Below are positions 28,602 to 37,538 of a stretch of DNA of 64,000 nucleotides, piece after piece. The DNA is from Cycloclasticus sp. GTDB lineage: Bacteria; Pseudomonadota; Gammaproteobacteria; Methylococcales; Cycloclasticaceae. The DNA is taken from contig PADC01000008.1 of NCBI GenBank assembly GCA_002700385.1, positions 226,485 through 290,484 of the forward strand. Reading direction: 5' to 3'. Position 1 is the stretch's first letter; each line of letters opens with the position of its first letter. The notes under the pieces were generated by a model. It saw nothing but the letters and a program-made list of their open reading frames with translations, ran no database searches and had not been told where the DNA came from. The position numbers and the translations under genes were made by a program.

Positions 28602-30236
28602 ATGAAAACAGGTATGAACAATAAGATTCAACAAAAAGACATCAATAATGCAGCATGGGCTGCTTGCGACACTTTCCGAGGCGCTGTTGATCCAGCACAA
28701 TATAAAGACTACATCTTGGTTATGCTGTTTGTGAAATATATTTCCGATGTATGGAATGACCACTACGAAGAATACAAAAAGCAGTATGGCGATGACGACA
28801 CTCGCATTAGACGAAAGCTTGAACGTGAACGTTTTCTACTTCCGATGGTTGAGCTAACTGAAGAGGTCGAAGACCCAGCAACCAAAGAAAAGAAAACCAT
28901 CGTTACCGATAAGTTTTTGGCCAACTATTATTCCTTATTTGAGCGCAAGAACGAGCCGAATATTGGCGAACTAATCAACATTGTTTTAGAGCATATTGAA
29001 ACAGCGAACAAGTCAAAACTAGAAGGTGTTTTCCGAAACATTGATTTCAATAGCGAATCGAATTTAGGGAAAACCAAAGATCGAAATCGTCGCCTTAAAA
29101 CTTTACTTGATGACTTTAATAAGCCCGCTTTAGATATGCGGCCTTCCCGCGTTTCTGAAGACGTTATTGGTAATACCTACATTTACCTTATTGAGCGTTT
29201 TGGCTCAGATGCGGGCAAAAAAGCCGGTGAATTCTACACGCCACACAAAGTATCGGAGTTAGTAGCAAGGTTAAGCGCCCCCAAAGCTGGCGCTCGTATA
29301 TGTGACCCCGCTTGCGGATCTGCCGGGCTGCTCATTGAGGCTGCTCGACAAGTAGGTGATCGAAACTTTTCTCTCTACGGCATGGAAGTAAATGGCAGCA
29401 CTTGGGCACTTGCCCGTATGAACATGTTTCTTCACGGTGCTGACTCAGCCCGTATCGAGTGGTGCAACACGCTAACCTCCCCCGCATTGGTCGAAAACGA
29501 CCGGCTCATGAAGTTTGATAATGTAGTCGCTAACCCGCCATTTTCACTCGACAAATGGGGTGCCGATGACGTAGCAGAAGACCGATATAATCGCTACTGG
29601 CGTGGCTTACCACCAAAATCAAAAGCTGACTTTGCATTTATTAGCCACATGGTCGAAGCAGCTGTTGAAAAAGAAGGCCGAATTGCCGTGGTGGTTCCTC
29701 ATGGCGTGCTATTCAGAGGTGCCGCTGAAGGCCGAATCCGCCAAAAGATGATCGAGGAAAACTTACTCGATGCAGTTATTGGCCTGCCAGGAAATCTATT
29801 CCCTAGTACAGGCATTCCTGTCGCTATCCTAATGTTTGATCGCTCTCGAGAAAAAGGCGGGGCTAATGAAAGCCGTAAAGACGTTTTATTTATAGACGCC
29901 AGCGGTAAAGAACATTACCAAGCAGGTAAAAACCAAAATATCCTGCTTGATGAGCACTTAGATAAAATCGTTGCGGCGGTTGCTGCGCGTGAAGAAGTTG
30001 AAAAATACGCTCATGTGGCCTCATTTGAAGAGATCAAAGAAAACGACTTCAATCTGAATATTCCTCGCTATGTAGATACCTTTGAAGAAGAAGTCGAGAT
30101 CGACATTACAGCCGTTCAAGCTGAAATCACCACACTTGAAGCCGAGCTAGCTGATGTTCGCCAGAAAATGGCTGAGATGCTTAAAGATGTCGTGCCAGCA
30201 AACGCTGCAAAACAGACTGCGGAGGTGACTAAATGA
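28602..30236 (+). CDS. hsdM: type I restriction-modification methyltransferase subunit HsdM
   Basis: 544 aa N6-adenine methyltransferase. The N-terminal HsdM helical domain begins with INNAAWAACDTFRGAVDPAQ. AdoMet motif I is DPACGSAGLLIEAA (about residue 233) and the catalytic motif IV is NPPF in VVANPPFSLDKWG (about 309). VVPHGVLFRG follows. The C-terminus is a coiled-coil (AVQAEITTLEAELADVRQKMAEM). ATG at 28602 has GAGGG ten bases upstream. The stop overlaps the DinD start (ATGA). Confidence 0.95.
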   Translation: MKTGMNNKIQQKDINNAAWAACDTFRGAVDPAQYKDYILVMLFVKYISDVWNDHYEEYKKQYGDDDTRIRRKLERERFLLPMVELTEEVEDPATKEKKTIVTDKFLANYYSLFERKNEPNIGELINIVLEHIETANKSKLEGVFRNIDFNSESNLGKTKDRNRRLKTLLDDFNKPALDMRPSRVSEDVIGNTYIYLIERFGSDAGKKAGEFYTPHKVSELVARLSAPKAGARICDPACGSAGLLIEAARQVGDRNFSLYGMEVNGSTWALARMNMFLHGADSARIEWCNTLTSPALVENDRLMKFDNVVANPPFSLDKWGADDVAEDRYNRYWRGLPPKSKADFAFISHMVEAAVEKEGRIAVVVPHGVLFRGAAEGRIRQKMIEENLLDAVIGLPGNLFPSTGIPVAILMFDRSREKGGANESRKDVLFIDASGKEHYQAGKNQNILLDEHLDKIVAAVAAREEVEKYAHVASFEEIKENDFNLNIPRYVDTFEEEVEIDITAVQAEITTLEAELADVRQKMAEMLKDVVPANAAKQTAEVTK

Positions 30237-31096
30237 AGCAAGAGGTCATCACCCAGCTAAATCAACGCTTTAACCAAATCAGCCATATTTGGGAAGGCTC
30301 AGAGGTCGAGTACTGGTTCGCTCGCGACCTACAAGAAATACTGGAATACAGCGATTGGCGCAACCTTCTTAAAGTGATCGAAAAAGCCAAAGAAGCCTGT
30401 AGTAACAGTGCTGGCAAGGTGGAAAACCATTTCGTTGACGTCAACAAGATGGTCAGCATCGGCTCGGGTGCCGAGCGGGAAATTGACGATATTATGCTCA
30501 CCCGCTATGCCTGCTACTTGGTAGCGCAAAACGGTGACCCACGTAAAGATGCCATCGCCTTCGCCCAAAGCTACTTCGCCCTGCAAACCCGCAAGCAAGA
30601 GTTAATAGAAGAGCAGCTGCGCCTACAAGACCGCATTCAAGCGCGCGAGAAGCTTAAAGAGTCCGAAACCGAGCTATCTAAGAATATTTATGAGCGCGGC
30701 GTAGATGATCGAGGCTTTGGCCGTATTCGCTCCCGTGGCGATGCGGCACTGTTTGGTGGCAATACTACCCAAAGCATGAAAAACAAGCTTAGTGTGCCCA
30801 AAAGCCGCGCTTTGGCCGACTTTTTACCCACCGTGACGATTGCCGCCAAAAACCTCGCCACCGAAATCACCAATCACAATGTGCGCCAGAACGACCTACA
30901 AGGTGAAAAGCCCATCACCGACGAGCACATACAAAACAACAAAAGCCTGCGCGATATGCTTGGTGAGCGCGGTATTAAGCCCGAAGAGCTTGCCGCAGAA
31001 GAAGACCTAAAAAAACTGGAACGACGCGTTAAATCCGACGAAAAGCGCCTAATCAAAGCCGCCGAATTACCCAAAAATGCCAAGGAGGAAAAATGA
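30233..31096 (+). CDS. dinD: DNA-damage-inducible protein D (DinD) family
   Basis: 287 aa. The N-terminal BRO-N/DinD domain reads VEYWFARDLQEILEYSDWRN, then CSNSAGKVENHFVDVNKMV and MLTRYACYLVAQNGDPRK, all close to E. coli DinD, which is LexA-regulated and inhibits RecA filaments in vitro. The second half (GFGRIRSRGDAALFGG, PITDEHIQNNKSLRDMLGERG) is that of the other DinD subfamily. It sits between hsdM and hsdS with 4-base ATGA overlaps, as seen in many type I loci. A role linking DNA damage to restriction control is an inference. Confidence 0.9.
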   Translation: MKQEVITQLNQRFNQISHIWEGSEVEYWFARDLQEILEYSDWRNLLKVIEKAKEACSNSAGKVENHFVDVNKMVSIGSGAEREIDDIMLTRYACYLVAQNGDPRKDAIAFAQSYFALQTRKQELIEEQLRLQDRIQAREKLKESETELSKNIYERGVDDRGFGRIRSRGDAALFGGNTTQSMKNKLSVPKSRALADFLPTVTIAAKNLATEITNHNVRQNDLQGEKPITDEHIQNNKSLRDMLGERGIKPEELAAEEDLKKLERRVKSDEKRLIKAAELPKNAKEEK

Positions 31097-31389
31097 TGCT
31101 AAACACACCACACCATTTTTCCCAAGTGGGAAATAAGGTCGACCTCCAGCTTATGGGTAGCACTGAGTTAGCCGCCAACCTATTCCGCGCCACTCAAACT
31201 GAAGAGAAGCTCAAGCGCGACGAGGTCGATAATAAGACCCAAGCCAACCAAACGCATTTTGAGGTAGGCGCGAAGGTAAGGGAAACCATTCAAGAGTTAG
31301 GCGGCACTATGCCCGAAGATTTGCCAAAACCTGACTTAAGTATTCCGCAATTGGCGCGTGCGCAGAAGAAGTTGGAGGGGGATAAATGA
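31093..31389 (+). CDS. detached DinD C-terminal domain protein
   Basis: 98 aa. From about residue 20 it reads LMGSTELAANLFRATQTEEK, then NQTHFEVGAKVRETIQELGG and TMPEDLPKPDLSIPQL. From memory this is nearly the C-terminal third of E. coli-type DinD. The N-terminal 19 residues are unlike it. The full DinD just upstream has a different second half, so this is an extra domain and not a simple split of one gene. The start ATG overlaps the dinD stop, and the stop overlaps hsdS. The frame is intact and closely coupled, which argues for expression. Confidence 0.8.
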   Translation: MMLNTPHHFSQVGNKVDLQLMGSTELAANLFRATQTEEKLKRDEVDNKTQANQTHFEVGAKVRETIQELGGTMPEDLPKPDLSIPQLARAQKKLEGDK

Positions 31390-32615
31390 AAAAATACCCA
31401 TGGAAAGCAGTTAAGCTGGATAAGGTTGCCGATATCCAAACGGGGATTTCAAAAAGTGCATCTCGAAAATTAACTGACCCAATAGAAGTTCCATATTTAA
31501 GAGTGGCAAATGTGCAAGATGGACATCTTGACCTTTCAGTAATTAAATACATTTCGATTGAACGGAAAAACCTAGAACGTTACACACTTCAGGCAGGAGA
31601 TGTACTCCTTACAGAAGGCGGCGACTTCGACAAGCTAGGGCGTGGTACTGTTTGGAAAAATGAAATCGAAACATGCGTGCATCAAAATCACGTATTTTCG
31701 GTTAGAACGGATCCTAATATTTTATTGCCCGAATTTCTAAACATCCTGACTTCTAGTAGCTATGGTAAGCGTTACTTCATAAGCTGCTCAAAACAAAGCA
31801 CAAACTTGGCAAGCATCAATTCTTCACAACTCAAACAATTCCCAGTACTTCTACCTCCAAAAGACCTACAAAAGTCTATTGTATCGACATTAAATTTCTG
31901 GGATACCGCCATCGAAAAAACCGAAGCATTAATTGCGGCCAAGGAAAAGCAGTTTGAGTGGCTAACTCAAACTATTATTCGTGAGGAGTGTCCGCACTGG
32001 AAACATTATTTAGCAAAAGAGCTATTTGACAGTGTTTCATCTAAAGGACATCCAGATGAAGAGCTTTTATCCGTAACTCAAGATAGGGGCGTCATACCTA
32101 GAACCATGCTAAAAGGCCGGGTAATGTCACCCGCAGGCAGCAGAGCGGGATACAAGTTAGTAGAAAAAGGTAATTTTGTAATTAGTCTACGCTCGTTTCA
32201 AGGTGGCCTTGAATATTCTGCCTACCGAGGAATTGTTAGCCCTGCATACACCATTCTTTCGCCAAAGAAAGAAATAAACTCAAACTTCTATCGTCATTTT
32301 TTTAAATCATATGTTTTCGTAGAAAAATATTTGTCTGTAGCAGTTATTGGCATCCGTGACGGAAAGCAAATCAGCTCAACTGATTTCGACACGGTAAAAA
32401 TCCCTTACCCTGATATTGATGAGCAAGTAAAAATCGCGTCAAAGCTAGATACTGCTCGCCAAGAAATTAATTTACTCAAAGACATCCTTGAACAATACCG
32501 CCTACAAAAACGCGGTTTAATGCAAAAGTTGCTAACTGGCGAATGGCAAGTTAGTACTCAGGATCAAACTACTGAGGAAACACGTAAGGAGCTATCGAAG
32601 GAGAGAATCGCATGA
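31386..32615 (+). CDS. hsdS: type I restriction-modification specificity subunit HsdS
   Basis: 409 aa with two target-recognition domains. TRD1 is about residues 5-175 (AVKLDKVADIQTGISKSASR to PVLLPPKDLQKSIVSTL). The first conserved helix (FWDTAIEKTEALIAAKEKQFEWL) follows. TRD2 is about 205-365 (KELFDSVSSKGHPDEELLSV to TVKIPYPDIDEQVKIASKL), then the second helix ending GLMQKLLTGEW. This sets the bipartite DNA target of the HsdMRS complex. ATGA overlaps on both sides couple it to its neighbours. Confidence 0.93.
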   Translation: MKKYPWKAVKLDKVADIQTGISKSASRKLTDPIEVPYLRVANVQDGHLDLSVIKYISIERKNLERYTLQAGDVLLTEGGDFDKLGRGTVWKNEIETCVHQNHVFSVRTDPNILLPEFLNILTSSSYGKRYFISCSKQSTNLASINSSQLKQFPVLLPPKDLQKSIVSTLNFWDTAIEKTEALIAAKEKQFEWLTQTIIREECPHWKHYLAKELFDSVSSKGHPDEELLSVTQDRGVIPRTMLKGRVMSPAGSRAGYKLVEKGNFVISLRSFQGGLEYSAYRGIVSPAYTILSPKKEINSNFYRHFFKSYVFVEKYLSVAVIGIRDGKQISSTDFDTVKIPYPDIDEQVKIASKLDTARQEINLLKDILEQYRLQKRGLMQKLLTGEWQVSTQDQTTEETRKELSKERIA

Positions 32616-35600
32616 GTACACCGCCCGTTAACTATAATGTAGACGCTAAGCCTGAAAGCTTTGAGTTTAACGAAAAGTACTTGTCACAGATTCCAGCATT
32701 ACAACAGCTGATAAACTTAGGCTATCAGTATTTAACGCCTGAGCAAGCGCTGGCTGAGCGCGGTGGCCGAACGTCTAACGTCATCATGGAAGGTATTCTT
32801 CGCAAGCAACTCAAAAAGATAAACCGCATTAATTATAAAGGTGGGGAGTATCTTTTTAGCGAGGAAAACATCCAATCGGCCATTCAAAAACTTAAAAACT
32901 TCAAGTTTGATGGCCTGCAAAAAACCAACGAAGCGATCTACGATCTGATCACTTTGGGTTCCGCCATGGAGCAAACCATTGAGGGCGATTCAAAGAGTTT
33001 TACGCTGAACTATATTGATTGGAAAACGCCATCGAATAATAGTTTTCATGTGGTGGCTGAGTTTTCTGTAGAACGAGCACGCAGCACTGAAACCGTTCGG
33101 CCGGATATTGTTTTATTTGTGAATGGCATCCCGTTTAGCGTGATTGAATGCAAGACACCCAAAGTCGATGTTGAACAAGCCGTGTCGCAAAATATCAGAA
33201 ACCAGGGTGATGACTATATCCCTCGCCTATTCACCTTTGTTCAGCAAGTTATGGCGGTGAATAAAAATGCAGCGCAGTATGCCACAGCAGGCACACCTAA
33301 AAAGTTTTGGGGTGTGTGGAAGGAACAAGAAGACAAAGAAGTCGATATTGATAAGGCGGTAAATACGGCGCTTAGCAATGATGTAAAAGCGCAACTATTT
33401 AGTGGAGAGTTTTCCACTGCCAGAAATTTTTTTGATGCGTTAGAAGCTGAGGGTAAGCGTTTAGTTACAGAACAAGACAAGTCTATCTATAGCCTATGCA
33501 GGCCAGAACGACTTCTCGATCTGGTTTACCGCTTTACACTTTTTGATGGGGGTATTAAAAAGGTGGCCCGCTATCAACAATATTTTGTCATTAAGGCTAC
33601 GATAGCTCGAATCAAAAAGCTGGGAGTAAAAGAAGCCCGACAAGGCGGCGTTATTTGGCATACCCAAGGTTCGGGAAAATCCCTAACCATGGTCATGCTC
33701 ACCAGAGCCATGGCGCTTGATCCTCAGTTAATTAACCCCCGAATCATTCTGGTCACCGACAGGGATGACTTAGATAAACAGCTTGGCAACACCTTTGCTG
33801 CATGCGGTTTAAGTCGTGAACGTGCCACTTCTGGGCGTAATCTAGTTAAGCATCTCAAAGACAAAGTAGGCCTCATCACAACACTGATTCATAAATTTGA
33901 GAAGGGTTGGGTTGCAGAAAAGTTTGTCGATGAGTCACAGGATATATTTGTACTTGTTGATGAAAGCCATCGAACCAACTTTGGATCGCTGGCAGCTAGA
34001 ATGCGGCAAATGCTGCCTAACGCTTGTTTTCTTGGGTTTACCGGAACGCCTTTGCTTAAAAAGGAAAAAAATAATTTTGCCAAGTTCGGCGGCCTGATAG
34101 AGCCTCATTACACGATAAAGCAAGCTGTAGCGGATGAAGCCGTATTGCCGCTGCTCTATGAAGGCAGACACATTGAAATGGAACAGAATCAGTCTGCTAT
34201 CGATCTGTGGTTTGAACGCCATACGGCTGATTTGAGTAAAGAGCAAAAAGCCGACCTTAAAAAGAAATACGCTCGTGCTGAAATGCTTAATAAAGCAGAT
34301 CAGGTCATCTATATGCGAGCTTTCGATATTAGTGAGCATTTTCGAGCCAACTGGCAAGGCACAGGCTTTAAAGCGCAACTCGTCGCGCCAGGAAAGCCTG
34401 CTGCGCTTAAATATCAAAAGTTTCTTCAAGAGATTGGTACAGTAACAACTGAAGTAGTCATTTCAGGACCCGATACGCGGGAGGGTCATGAAGAGGTTGA
34501 TGAAGGTCCTACAGACGAAGTCGGCAAGTTCTGGGAAAAAATGATGAAACGCTTTGGCTCAGAGGAAGAGTACACCAAGCAAGTCATCAATCAATTTAAA
34601 CACGGTGATGACCCAGAAATATTGATCGTCGTGGATAAGCTTTTAACGGGGTTTGATGCGCCTCGAAACACTGTCTTGTATCTATGCAGAACGCTTAGAG
34701 AACATACCCTTTTACAGGCGATTGCTCGGGTCAACCGGCTTTACGAAGGCAAAGAGTTCGGATATATCGTCGACTATGCAAGCGTACTGGGTGAATTGGA
34801 CGAAGCACTTACCATGTATGAAGCGTTCGAGGGGTTTGATGAGGATGATTTAGCGGGAACATTGACTTCAATAAATGAAGAAGTTTTCAAGTTGCCTCAA
34901 CGTTATTCCGACTTATGGGATTTATTCAAGGAAGTTAAGAACTCGAAGGATGAAGAGGCCTATGAGGTCCTGCTAGCAGATGACGAAGTGCGTGAGGAGT
35001 TTTATGAGTGCTTATCAGCATTCAGTAAGTCGCTTGGCATCGCATTATCATCTGAACAATTCATTATGAATTCAGATGAAAATAAGCTGAAAAAATATAA
35101 GGATGACCTTAAACGATTCCAGAACCTAAAAGCCGCAGTTAAATTGAGATATGCAGAGGCCATTGATTACCGCGACTACGAGCCAAAAATCAAGAAACTA
35201 CTGGATACCCATATTCAGGCGAATGAAGTAACCCAGCTAAACGAGCCTGTTAATATTTTTGATGAGAAAATGTTTAATATGGTGAAAGAGGATCAGGGGG
35301 TTTATCAGACAAAAACAACTGCCTCTAAAGCAGATACCATTGCACATGCTACCAAGCGTAGCATCTCAGAAAATATGGATGAAGACCCTGCTTTTTATGA
35401 AAAGTTTTCAAAGCTAATTCAGGAGGCCATTGATGACTTTAAGGCAAGAAGAATATCTGACCTTGAATACTTAAACCGTGTAATTGATATTCGTAATAAA
35501 GTTGCCACTAAGCAACATGACGATGTACCTGACAATATTCGCGAGAACGATGAAGCTTGTGCTTATTTCGGCTTGGTCAAACCCTTTTTCATGCTCTACG

Positions 35601-35848
35601 ACATGGACGAGGATCAGATCGACACTATTGCTTCGGAAACTTCGCTTGCTATTCAGCGGATAATAGACGTTCATTGGAAGGTCGATTTTTGGGACGATTC
35701 TGACGTTCAAAAAACGGCAATGAATGATATCGATGATTATCTATACGATGAGGTAAAAGAGCAGCATGGCGTAGCTCTTAGCTTGGAACAAATGGATGAG
35801 ATTATCGAAAAAACAATGCAAGTTGCTAAGCACAGGAGACATCATTGA
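32612..35848 (+). CDS. hsdR: type I restriction endonuclease subunit HsdR
   Basis: 1,078 aa DNA translocase and nuclease. The N-terminal PD-(D/E)xK nuclease core is RPDIVLFVNGIPFSVIECKTP (about residues 163-183). SF2 helicase motifs follow: Walker A GSGKS in HTQGSGKSLTMVM (about 353), DESH in VLVDESHRTNFGS (about 449), FTGTPLLKKE (about 476) and motif VI QAIARVNRLYEGKE. The C-terminal 350 residues form the helical domain that docks on HsdM. Full length, no interruption. Its start overlaps the hsdS stop (ATGA). Confidence 0.95.
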   Translation: MSTPPVNYNVDAKPESFEFNEKYLSQIPALQQLINLGYQYLTPEQALAERGGRTSNVIMEGILRKQLKKINRINYKGGEYLFSEENIQSAIQKLKNFKFDGLQKTNEAIYDLITLGSAMEQTIEGDSKSFTLNYIDWKTPSNNSFHVVAEFSVERARSTETVRPDIVLFVNGIPFSVIECKTPKVDVEQAVSQNIRNQGDDYIPRLFTFVQQVMAVNKNAAQYATAGTPKKFWGVWKEQEDKEVDIDKAVNTALSNDVKAQLFSGEFSTARNFFDALEAEGKRLVTEQDKSIYSLCRPERLLDLVYRFTLFDGGIKKVARYQQYFVIKATIARIKKLGVKEARQGGVIWHTQGSGKSLTMVMLTRAMALDPQLINPRIILVTDRDDLDKQLGNTFAACGLSRERATSGRNLVKHLKDKVGLITTLIHKFEKGWVAEKFVDESQDIFVLVDESHRTNFGSLAARMRQMLPNACFLGFTGTPLLKKEKNNFAKFGGLIEPHYTIKQAVADEAVLPLLYEGRHIEMEQNQSAIDLWFERHTADLSKEQKADLKKKYARAEMLNKADQVIYMRAFDISEHFRANWQGTGFKAQLVAPGKPAALKYQKFLQEIGTVTTEVVISGPDTREGHEEVDEGPTDEVGKFWEKMMKRFGSEEEYTKQVINQFKHGDDPEILIVVDKLLTGFDAPRNTVLYLCRTLREHTLLQAIARVNRLYEGKEFGYIVDYASVLGELDEALTMYEAFEGFDEDDLAGTLTSINEEVFKLPQRYSDLWDLFKEVKNSKDEEAYEVLLADDEVREEFYECLSAFSKSLGIALSSEQFIMNSDENKLKKYKDDLKRFQNLKAAVKLRYAEAIDYRDYEPKIKKLLDTHIQANEVTQLNEPVNIFDEKMFNMVKEDQGVYQTKTTASKADTIAHATKRSISENMDEDPAFYEKFSKLIQEAIDDFKARRISDLEYLNRVIDIRNKVATKQHDDVPDNIRENDEACAYFGLVKPFFMLYDMDEDQIDTIASETSLAIQRIIDVHWKVDFWDDSDVQKTAMNDIDDYLYDEVKEQHGVALSLEQMDEIIEKTMQVAKHRRHH

Positions 35849-36558
35849 TGTCAGCAATGACATATTCTATTACATACGGAGGGGGAGAAATCCCCTTTCA
35901 AATATCCTTTTCTAAAAGAAAGTCATTAGAAATATCCGTTCATCCTGACAAATCCGTTTTTGTTAAAGCACCAGAAGGAACAGAAAGACTAGCGATTGAA
36001 GAGAAAGTTAAAAAACGCGCCCGCTGGATTAAACGCCAAATACAATACTTTGATCAGTTTGATCCCAGAACCCCCTCAAGAAAATACGTTAGTGGAGAAA
36101 GTCATTTATATTTAGGGAAAAAATACCGTCTAAAAATCACGGAAGGTTCTGAAAATAACATTCTCTTGAAAAATGGTTTTTTCATATCCACGACCGATAG
36201 CAGCAAGCATGAGAATGTTGAGGCGATCTTGAACGAATGGTACCGATCAAAAGCCAATCTTTATTTAACTAAATCTTTTGAGGAGTGTTGGGCAAAGTTC
36301 AAACTCAATGATACTAGCAAGCCCATCGTGAAAATCATGAAGCTCAAAAAACGTTGGGGCAGTCTCTCAAAAAACAAAACATTAACTCTAAATCTTGACC
36401 TGATAAAAGCTCCGAAAGAATGCATCGAGTACGTGATCATTCATGAGTTATGTCACTTAGTGCATCATAACCATAGTCCTGAGTTCTATAGACTGCTTGA
36501 ACGCTCTTTGCCCGACTGGGTAAAACGTAAACACAAGCTTGAAATGGCGCTCATTTAA
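35848..36558 (+). CDS. YgjP-type (DUF45) zinc metallopeptidase
   Basis: 236 aa. The zinc motif is HELCHLVHHNHSPEF (HExxH plus the downstream His). KRWGSLSKNKTLTLNLDLIKAPKECIEYVI is the diagnostic stretch before it, split at residue about 190. The N-terminus has KRKSLEISVHPDKSVFVKAP. ATG at 35848 shares one base with the hsdR stop (TGATG), with CAGGAGAC upstream. DUF45 proteins recur next to type I R-M genes; the substrate is unknown. Its position suggests co-expression and perhaps control of HsdR turnover, which is inference. Confidence 0.88.
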   Translation: MSAMTYSITYGGGEIPFQISFSKRKSLEISVHPDKSVFVKAPEGTERLAIEEKVKKRARWIKRQIQYFDQFDPRTPSRKYVSGESHLYLGKKYRLKITEGSENNILLKNGFFISTTDSSKHENVEAILNEWYRSKANLYLTKSFEECWAKFKLNDTSKPIVKIMKLKKRWGSLSKNKTLTLNLDLIKAPKECIEYVIIHELCHLVHHNHSPEFYRLLERSLPDWVKRKHKLEMALI

Positions 36559-36987
36559 GCAACATATCTCATAGCTTCAGTGCTTCTGCGGCTTACCAAC
36601 CCATTCAACTTCCGCCCACCAGCCCAAACCCATCGCATAAGCTGCTCTGGCACCTCAGCATGAGCATGGCGGTTGATCTTTCTTCGAAGGGTCGATCGCT
36701 GGAAGGCCCCCTGACCCCAGATTGAAGGTAAATGAAACCAACGCATCAAACTGACCATCTGTGAGTGGGAGGTTCACCAAACGCAGGACCGCTCGTTCTG
36801 CTGATTCAACGTCCTTGCGCAATAGTTCTTCGGCTTCAGTCTCACTGATCTCATTAAAAGATTCGCCCGAACGGACCAAATTCCCATAGCCGATGGTTGG
36901 GTATCCGGCTGGGCAGATGTAAACCGTCGGACTAAAGCCTTCGAACCGCTTGATCAAGTCAATGCCATCTTGGGTAATGTGGCGCAT
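36555..36987 (-). pseudogene. phage lysozyme (GH24 endolysin), one-base frameshift
   Basis: The ATG at 36987 gives MRHITQDGIDLIKRFEGF; the T4-type catalytic triad spacing E-x8-C-x5-T is intact in EGFSPTVYICPAGYPTIGYG. After NLGSG the frame breaks in a run of five C (36707-36711, plus strand). With four, the frame would continue AFQRSTLRRKINRHAHAEVP and end naturally with GRKLNGLVSRRSTEAMRYVA at 36555. Total would be about 143 aa, normal for the family. No holin, spanin or other phage gene is near. It is either a prophage relic or a homopolymer sequencing error. Confidence 0.85.
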
Positions 36988-37043
36988 ATTACTGCCCCCT
37001 GGCTTTTGCCAAGGCACGCTGACCAAACCAGAAGCTCATCAAC

Positions 37044-37538
37044 CTGTGGCAAACAGTTTTATTATTTCAGACTGGTTGGCTGGTCCTTGTTTCATGCCAC
37101 GACAGTTTGCTTTACTTAATCTCAATCGCTTTGATTTTGCTTTATTTGCTGCTCGACCTGTATAAGGCAAAGCAGAAAGATTATTTATCGTACGCCTTGC
37201 CGAAGCTTTTAATGTTTATAAGCGGTTGCCTGGCAGATTGGAGTTTAGCCAAGCTTGAGTTTATTCAGTTTGCTGCTGATGGCCCGACTCTGCCCCTTTG
37301 GTTAGTGTTACTTTGGCTGCTTTTTTCTATTACATTTGAACAGTGTTACTGCTGGTTAAGCGGTAAGCTAAAGGTGGCCGCTTTATTGGGCGGTTTATTT
37401 GGCCCAGCTTCATATTGGGCTGCCAGTAAATTGTCCTCAGTCAATATTCAAATGCCAGTCGAATTTACCTTGTTAAGTGCTGCTTTTTGGGCCACGCTGT
37501 TTGTGACTTTTATTAAAAAAAGATCGCTGGCCGCTTAA
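37044..37538 (+). CDS. DUF2878 membrane protein, start codon uncertain or lost
   Basis: Four or five transmembrane helices. The family signature is LADWSLAKLEFIQF, followed by LPLWLVLLWLLFSITFEQCY and GGLFGPASYWAASKL. The frame is open from 37023 and reads KLINLWQTVLLFQTGWLVLV before the first TTG (37107); that is the conserved N-terminal helix of DUF2878, so translation must begin before 37107. No ATG or GTG is in frame there; CTG at 37044 is the only candidate. The native start may have been removed where the phage remnant joins. Function unknown. Confidence 0.65.
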   Translation: MWQTVLLFQTGWLVLVSCHDSLLYLISIALILLYLLLDLYKAKQKDYLSYALPKLLMFISGCLADWSLAKLEFIQFAADGPTLPLWLVLLWLLFSITFEQCYCWLSGKLKVAALLGGLFGPASYWAASKLSSVNIQMPVEFTLLSAAFWATLFVTFIKKRSLAA

